Shown one piece after another: positions 58,817 to 64,000 of a stretch of 64,000 nucleotides of DNA. Both the position numbers and the translations under genes were made by a program. Every line of letters starts with the position of its first letter. The stretch's first letter is position 1. The stretch is from Cristatella mucedo (lineage: Eukaryota > Bryozoa > Phylactolaemata > Cristatellidae), in NCBI GenBank assembly GCA_009760855.2, contig WPIO01000010.1:372001-436000 (forward strand). The letters run 5' to 3'. Under the pieces are notes generated by a model. It did no database searches. It was not told where the DNA came from and saw nothing but the letters and a program-made list of their open reading frames with translations.

Positions 58817-59145
58817 ATGAAAATTTTTCCCCGAACCGCTGCCCTGCCCACAACCGCACCACTGACGCACATCTTCCAGAAGAACTTTTGGTGGCTCCAC
58901 GGCATGCAGGAAGCAGCAGGGCAGCTTTCGTTCGTTTGGTGCCATGATCCAAGTCCGCCCACACTGTCAGGCAGCACGATTGCTGCGACCTGCCCCTTTC
59001 GCTGGAAAGTCCTTTGCGACGCATGCGTACTCAATGATCTTGCGGTCTGCAGCCTTCTCGAGAGCATTCTCAGCGTTTTCAAACGGGATAGCGACGTCTA
59101 CGATAACAGCCGCGGTCCCGTCGTCGACAACTCGGTATAATTAGC
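58817..59145 (-). pseudogene. Fragment of a LINE with restriction-like endonuclease
   Basis: On the minus strand, one frame reads VVDDGTAAVIVDVAIPFENA followed by ALEKAADRKIIEYA. This resembles the DVTxPFENRxxAL...ARxxKxxKY pattern of the C-terminal restriction-like endonuclease region of R2/NeSL-type LINEs. After a frameshift the neighbouring frame reads GLGSWHQTNE, like the GxLGSWdpaNe motif that follows in those proteins. The endonuclease would nick target DNA in an active element. This piece has only the end of the protein and is broken. It lies just upstream of the PIG-K gene, in the opposite orientation. The + frame at 58817-59140 is its shadow. Confidence 0.5.
59136..59143 (+). promoter_or_regulatory. 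Possible TATA-like element for the PIG-K gene
   Basis: TATAATTA lies about 100 bp upstream of the ATG. It overlaps the very end of the LINE fragment. It is a weak match on its own, and only the position makes it worth noting. Confidence 0.25.
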
Positions 59146-59242
59146 ACGCGCGGTTTCCATAGCGCTGACCCGACAAGGTCCCGCTTTACGAGACGGGCCC
59201 ATTTCTTCTGTTTCTTCATCGGGCGGAGCTCTCACTTCCGCC

Positions 59243-60307
59243 ATGCCGAGCTTGCTGTCGGCGCGGCTCGCGGTCGGCGTCAGTGCGTCTTTTCTGGTAT
59301 TTTTTCGCGTCTGCTCGTGCAGCAGCGATGAGTTCTTTAAGAGCAACCATACAAACAATTGGGCGGTGCTCGTCGACACCTCGCGATTCTGGTTTAACTA
59401 CCGGCATGTCGCGAACGTTCTGTCGATTTACCGCAGTGTGAAGCGACTGGGCATCCCTGATAGCCAGATAATTCTTATGATAGCCGACGACATGGCATGC
59501 GATCCCCGTAACCCGAAGCCCGCCACCGTTTTCAACGACGTCAGCGAACATATCAACGTATACGGCGACGACGTTGAAGTGGATTACCGTGGTTACGAGG
59601 TGACCGTCGAGAACTTCATACGCGTCCTCACCGGACGGCTGCCCGAGAGCACGCCACGCTCAAAGATGCTTCTGTCCGACGACACGAGCAACATTCTCAT
59701 CTACATGACCGGCCACGGTGGCGATGGGTTTTTGAAATTCCAGGACGCCCAGGAGATATCCAACGACGAACTGTCCGACGCTTTCGAGCAGATGTGGCAG
59801 AAGCGGCGCTATCACGAGCTGTTCTTCGTCATCGACACGTGCCAGGCCCAGTCGATGTATCAGAAGTTTTACTCTCCGAACATTGTGGCCATGGCGTCGA
59901 GCCTCGTCGGCGAAGATTCGCTGTCGCATCACGTGGATCCCAAGATTGGAGTGTACGTCATCGACAGGTTCACCTACTACGCGCTCGAGTTTCTGGAGCA
60001 CGTCACGCCCAGCAGCAGGAAGACGCTGGCGCAGTTCTTCAAGGTGTGCCCCAAAGCGCAGTGCATTTCCACGGTCAACACGCGCGTCGATCTGTTTGGT
60101 CGGGACCCGAAAAAAGTCCTCGTGACGGACTTCTTCGGAGGCGTGCGAAACGTGGAGCTCTCGACCGGCACGCTCCGGCTGACGGAAGCGGCTCCCCAAG
60201 TCGCCGGTCGGTGCGGCTCGAAGGGTGCCGAGCCGGCGATGTGCGAGTCGGCGTCGCGGCCGAGCGAACGGCTTGCGTACGTTGCACAATTCCCATCGCT
60301 CGGGTAG
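59243..60307 (+). CDS. PIGK: GPI-anchor transamidase catalytic subunit (PIG-K/GPI8)
   Basis: The family is the cysteine protease of the endoplasmic-reticulum GPI transamidase. It cleaves the C-terminal signal of proproteins and joins them to a GPI anchor, with PIG-T, PIG-S, PIG-U and GPAA1. The 354-residue frame starts with a hydrophobic signal peptide (about 1-26). The legumain-like C13 domain follows. FWFNYRHVAN contains Asn 52, DDMAC contains Cys 86 (equivalent of the Cys that bonds PIG-T in human), GHGGDGF contains catalytic His 158, and DTCQA contains catalytic Cys 200. Conservation with animal PIG-K continues to VLVTDFFGGVRNVE, then weakens. The whole domain is in one exon. The C-terminal transmembrane helix of vertebrate and yeast proteins is missing: the frame stops at SLG, where a possible GT donor (60304) overlaps the stop. 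ATG context TTCCGCCATGC is good. Confidence 0.93.
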   Translation: MPSLLSARLAVGVSASFLVFFRVCSCSSDEFFKSNHTNNWAVLVDTSRFWFNYRHVANVLSIYRSVKRLGIPDSQIILMIADDMACDPRNPKPATVFNDVSEHINVYGDDVEVDYRGYEVTVENFIRVLTGRLPESTPRSKMLLSDDTSNILIYMTGHGGDGFLKFQDAQEISNDELSDAFEQMWQKRRYHELFFVIDTCQAQSMYQKFYSPNIVAMASSLVGEDSLSHHVDPKIGVYVIDRFTYYALEFLEHVTPSSRKTLAQFFKVCPKAQCISTVNTRVDLFGRDPKKVLVTDFFGGVRNVELSTGTLRLTEAAPQVAGRCGSKGAEPAMCESASRPSERLAYVAQFPSLG

Positions 60308-60761
<454 letters not shown>

Positions 60762-60825
60762 AACGCCGCGCATATATATATATATATATATATATGCGTG
60801 CGTGTGTGTATAATGTATATATATA

Positions 60826-60935
60826 ATTCGTTTGTATATTGTATAGCACCCTAAGAGAACACAATCTCTGTCCAGGTGCTTCTACGTATGCCGCAGGGCT
60901 CGAGCCCACGACCTCGGTCGTTAAGGCAAGCACTT
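60826..60935 (-). mobile_element. SINE-A copy, diverged and truncated at the head
   Basis: The + strand reads ATTGTATAGCACCCTAAGAG, then CACAATCTCTGTCCAGGTGC and GGCTCGAGCCCACGACCTCG. This is the reverse complement of tail and B box. The head ends at CGTTAAGGCAAGCAC without a full A box. Confidence 0.75.
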
Positions 60936-60977
60936 TACTTCCCTATTTTTAGAAAGTACGGCCCTTGTATAATTCTG

Positions 60978-61022
60978 ACAGTAATAATAAAAATAATAAT
61001 AATGGATTTGATATAGCGCCCT
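60978..61022 (-). mobile_element. L2/SINE 3' tail fragment
   Basis: The + strand reads AATAATAATAATGGATTTGA, then TATAGCGCCCTCGAG, the extreme 3' end of the shared tail. It may be the 3' end of the minus-strand L2 copy whose body begins at 61369. The 350 bp between do not resemble the expected RT region. Confidence 0.55.
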
Positions 61023-61368
61023 CGAGTGGCTTCGACTTCAGCCTGATTTACTCGGTGAGTCATGCTTCTTTCCTGTTTCGGTCTTCAGTCTTGTAGAAAT
61101 TTTAAACGTTCAGCTTTTCTTAGCTCTTGTTTCCTACTTGCTCCATCCCAGAATGTTCATGGGGAAATTGCGTTTGCTAAGGAGGTAGGAAATGGCCCTC
61201 AGAGATGCACCTTCCAGTGAATTAAAACCTTCCCGGCTGCTTTTATCACCTGCTGTCTCGTCATCTGATTCTTATTTGACAAGCTTGTGGTGTCCCATAA
61301 ACAGGGACTCGTGAGGACAGCTTTAAATTACTTTGCTGGTCAAGGAAGGCGTGCCCTTGACGTGTTCG
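61023..61368. other. Unidentified segment inside the L2 complex
   Basis: No gene or repeat recognised. It lies where the 3' half of a minus-strand L2 would be expected. Confidence 0.4.
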
Positions 61369-62099
61369 TAAGTGGGTCGTTTATACACCCGAAGCAATGG
61401 TGACTCAGTGGAGTGATTAGCTCTAAAGCCAGACTGGAACTTACTAGCAAGGTTTGAAGTTTCAATATGAGTTCAGCTGGTGTGCCACGACGCGTTCCAC
61501 TGTTTTTGATAGGAACGGTAGGAGGGAGACTGGGCAGAAGTTGCTCAAGTTCTCTTGGTCTAGTGTTGCTCTCTTAAGTAGTGGCCTGACTTCAGTTTTG
61601 TGGAAAGGTGCTGGGACATGACCTGAGGCCAATGACATATTTATGATGTCACTTATGCATAGCAACAGCAGGTCAATGCATAGTAGGAGCAGGACAGTGG
61701 GAATAGGGTTTAGAGGACTGGTTGTCTTCTTTGATTGGGATACGAACTTAAGGACGAGGTCATTAGTGGCGTGCTTGAATGTAGACATTGAGGTGTTGCA
61801 TGGAATTGACTGACAGCATTTTCCAGGGGGCATGCTAACATCGTAGGGATGGACTCCCTGATTTTGTCTATCTTCTTGACAAAGAAGCTAGAGAAGCGAT
61901 CAGCTAGATCACAGAGATCACGAGGTAAGGAGCTAACCTGGGAGTGGTTAAGGAGGTGGTTGATCGTCGACTTCAGCATTTTTTGATTGTGCATCTGTGA
62001 TTCAACAATGTTTTTATAGAAGCTAGACTGGGCCTGTGCTAGGATCGATTGGTACTACATACAGTAGTCCTCGTATGCCTGTCGATGGACAATCAAAAT
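61369..62099 (-). mobile_element. Minus-strand L2: linker and N-terminal RT
   Basis: The minus strand encodes ILIVHRQAYEDYC near 62100, then SLPRDLCDLADRFSSFFVKKI (linker), and later [20 protein letters not shown] and PVSLLPFLSKTVERVVAHQL. The segment corresponds to the part of ORF2 just upstream of and overlapping the start of the copy at 5281. It breaks off at the equivalent of about 5551. Stops interrupt it (for example after YEDYCM). Confidence 0.85.
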
Positions 62100-63480
62100 T
62101 GTTTTGCTCGATCTTTCGGCAGCTTTTGATACCATCGATCACAAAGTACTTCTAGAGCGCCTCTCATCTCGCCTGGGCATCACTGGCACTGCTCTGCAGT
62201 GGTTCAGGTCCTATCTCAGTGGGAGACTCCAGAGTGTTGACGTGAATGGACAAAGATCATCTGAAGTACCTCTAAAATATGGAGTACCTCAGGGCTCTGT
62301 GCTAGGTCCGGTCCTTTTCACCGTTTATACTCTCCCTCTCGCTGATGTGATTGCCAAGCACAATCTAGGCTTTCACTTCTATGCGGATGACACTCAGTTG
62401 TACCTTTGCTTTGATCCCTCCCAGCCTTCGAGCACCTCAAATTCTCTCAACTCACTTGCTGCATGCATTGATGACATCCGATCATGGATGGCAGCAAATT
62501 TTCTAAAACTAAACGATGATAAAACTAACTTACTAGTTATGGGCAAACCTAGTGTTATTCAGAAATTGGAAAGGCTGACTTTCAAAATTGGCTCTGCCAG
62601 CATATCTCCAGTTGCATCAGCTCGAAATCTAGGTGTCATATTCCAAAGCGACCTCTCGTTAGACGACCACATCAGCTCCACAGTCAAATCAGCCTATTTT
62701 CAGCTTCATAACATTGCTAAAATTAGGGCTTGTTTAGATAAGGATACCACGTCCAAGTTGGTCCATGCATTCGTGACATCTCGTCTCGACTTCTGCAACT
62801 CACTGCTTACTGGCCTACCAGCATGTGCGATCAGGCGATTGCAGCTGGTGCAAAACTCTGCAGCTAGGCTTGTCTGTCGTGAGCGTCGCAGTTGCCACAT
62901 TACTCCACTTCTCGCCGACCTGCACTGGTTACCAGTCAAGCAACGGATTGACTTCAAGGTTTTGTCGCTCACTTTTAGGTCTCTTCATTCTATGGCTCCA
63001 GCCTATCTTTCAGAGATACTACCCCATCAGGCAAAGCATCGTACCACTCGCTTTTCGGAATCCAACAGTCTAGAAATACCTCGTACAAACCTTAAATCCT
63101 TTGGAGACCGTGCATTTAGCTCGTATGCTCCCACAGCCTGGAACTCCCTCCCGACCTGCATCAGAACATCCCCTGACCTGACCACATTTAAAAGAAACTT
63201 AAAAACATACCTATTTAGGACAGCATTTAGTGGGTCCTTGTGATTCGTCCTCGATGTGCTTATGCGTGCTGACACTGTTCATGCTGCCACTAACCACATT
63301 TGCATGCTGACCCAGTGCATGTAACCCCTAACCATGTTATTCATTTTGTTTGTTTTTCAAGCATGATTTTACTTACTATTCTATTGCGTATCACTTTGCA
63401 GCAAATGTAAAGCGCCTAGAAAGAGATTAAGTTCTCTGAGGGCGCTTTATCAAGTGCAATATTATTATTATTATTATTAT
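62100..63480 (+). mobile_element. 5'-truncated young L2 LINE inserted in a minus-strand L2
   Basis: It starts inside ORF2 at the equivalent of about 5584 of the copy at 5268, runs through the full C-terminal region and 3' UTR, and ends with the hairpin tail (GTAAAGCGCCTAGAAAGAGA, then TTAAGTTCTCTGAGGGCGC) and ATTATT repeats at about 63460-63480. It is flanked on both sides by minus-strand L2 sequence whose reading resumes across it (RSGL on the right side, ILIVHRQ on the left), so it most likely inserted there. Confidence 0.88.
62104..63243 (+). pseudogene. L2 reverse transcriptase, N-terminally truncated frame
   Basis: An open frame of 379 codons that begins at the insertion junction. The first codon of the frame is TTG, not ATG. 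It holds motif A ([11 protein letters not shown]) at its very start, then [13 protein letters not shown] and NDDKT, plus the [11 protein letters not shown] and AWNSLP blocks. By eye it is about 95% identical to the corresponding part of the 5281 frame (differences include SVDV for SIDV and VPLKYG for VHLKYG). The fingers of the RT domain are missing, so no active enzyme is expected. Confidence 0.85.
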
Positions 63481-64000
63481 CAGTCCTGATCTTTGTATGC
63501 TTTTCAAGCTTGAGCTTAGTATACTAGTTAGTTTAATGTCTGTGGTAAACCCTAGGCCGTCTGGGCAAGGGCGCCCAGTGCGCTTAGTCAGGGGTGCAAA
63601 CTCGTCGAGCATGTCAGCTTGTGTGGTGTTGTAGCAATCAACCAAAGATGACAGTTCAGAAGCAGGATTGAGCAGCAGAGGCGAAGTAGATATTCTCGAG
63701 TGTACAGCACCAACGTCAAGGGTCTTCAGGTTTCACGATTTACAGGTGATTTTAGATGAGGAGAAGGAGGGCACACATTTTAGACTGAATGAGATATGCA
63801 TGTGGTCAGATGAGCAGTATTTGGTAATAATTCAGATGATAAAAAAGGGCAAATGTTGTTTGAGAAATTTAGTCGAGTGTGTGACCCTCTAGATGTGAGT
63901 ATGGCCATGCACATGAGCCACAAGAGACAATGAGTCAGTCAGTGCACCAAGTATGCTTAGCAATTTGCAAGTCGGCTGAGTTTCCTTCTACTAACTGGAG
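63481..64000 (-). mobile_element. Minus-strand L2: end of endonuclease and linker
   Basis: The minus strand reads SDHMHISFSL (SDH motif of the apurinic endonuclease end) near 63800, then LVDCYNTTQADMLDEFAPLT and LKSIQRSGL, a typical L2 region between endonuclease and RT. It continues on the other side of the 62100-63480 insertion. The copy runs off the window at 64000. Confidence 0.75.

Overview
This window looks like nuclear DNA of an invertebrate animal. It is eukaryotic: long microsatellites, no operons, very little coding sequence, and a dense background of retrotransposons and tRNA-derived SINEs. The only protein gene I recognise with confidence, a PIG-K/GPI8-type GPI transamidase catalytic subunit (59243-60307), is much closer to the animal proteins of that family than to those of protists. 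I cannot name the species.

Most of the recognisable content is mobile DNA. The dominant family is an L2-clade LINE, with relatively young copies at 5268-6962 (+), 49641-51207 (-) and 62100-63480 (+). Decayed relatives lie at about 10565-11155, 14570-15975, 20740-20930, 23100-23530, 23820-23940, 26040-26400, 36480-38900 and 58640-58805. Solo 3' tails occur at 234-298, 3716-3830, 25278-25516, 45126-45319, 49213-49300 and 60978-61022. A tRNA-derived SINE (here SINE-A, nine copies) ends in the same roughly 40-bp tail as the LINE. That tail can fold into a hairpin and runs into ATT/TAA repeats, which points to a LINE/SINE partnership. A second tRNA-like SINE (SINE-B, about six copies) has an unrelated 3' end. 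There is also a wrecked Gypsy-type pol (31848-33840), a small TA-flanked DNA transposon with 20-bp terminal inverted repeats (22301-22766), and a piece of a LINE carrying a restriction-like endonuclease (58817-59145) directly upstream of the PIG-K gene.

The most novel-looking item is a small cluster at 39.5-46.1 kb. One intact 202-codon ORF (39579-40187) has a charged, coiled-coil-like N-terminal half, and two broken relatives lie downstream at about 43918-44480 and 45407-46095. All three keep the same two sequence blocks at similar spacing, and a 12-bp upstream motif is shared by the first and third. I do not recognise the family. An L2 tail has inserted between the two broken copies.

Other structures are a degenerate TTTAGGG array (52685-53128) preceded by a 14-bp repeat array (52607-52681), a 42-bp perfect palindrome (38951-38992), a 24-bp perfect palindrome (21431-21454), a CT tract of nearly 590 bp, and a 130-bp pure AT tract about 320 bp downstream of PIG-K. 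The remaining stretches show no gene I can support. All comparisons were made by eye, so boundaries of old repeats are approximate (tens of bases).
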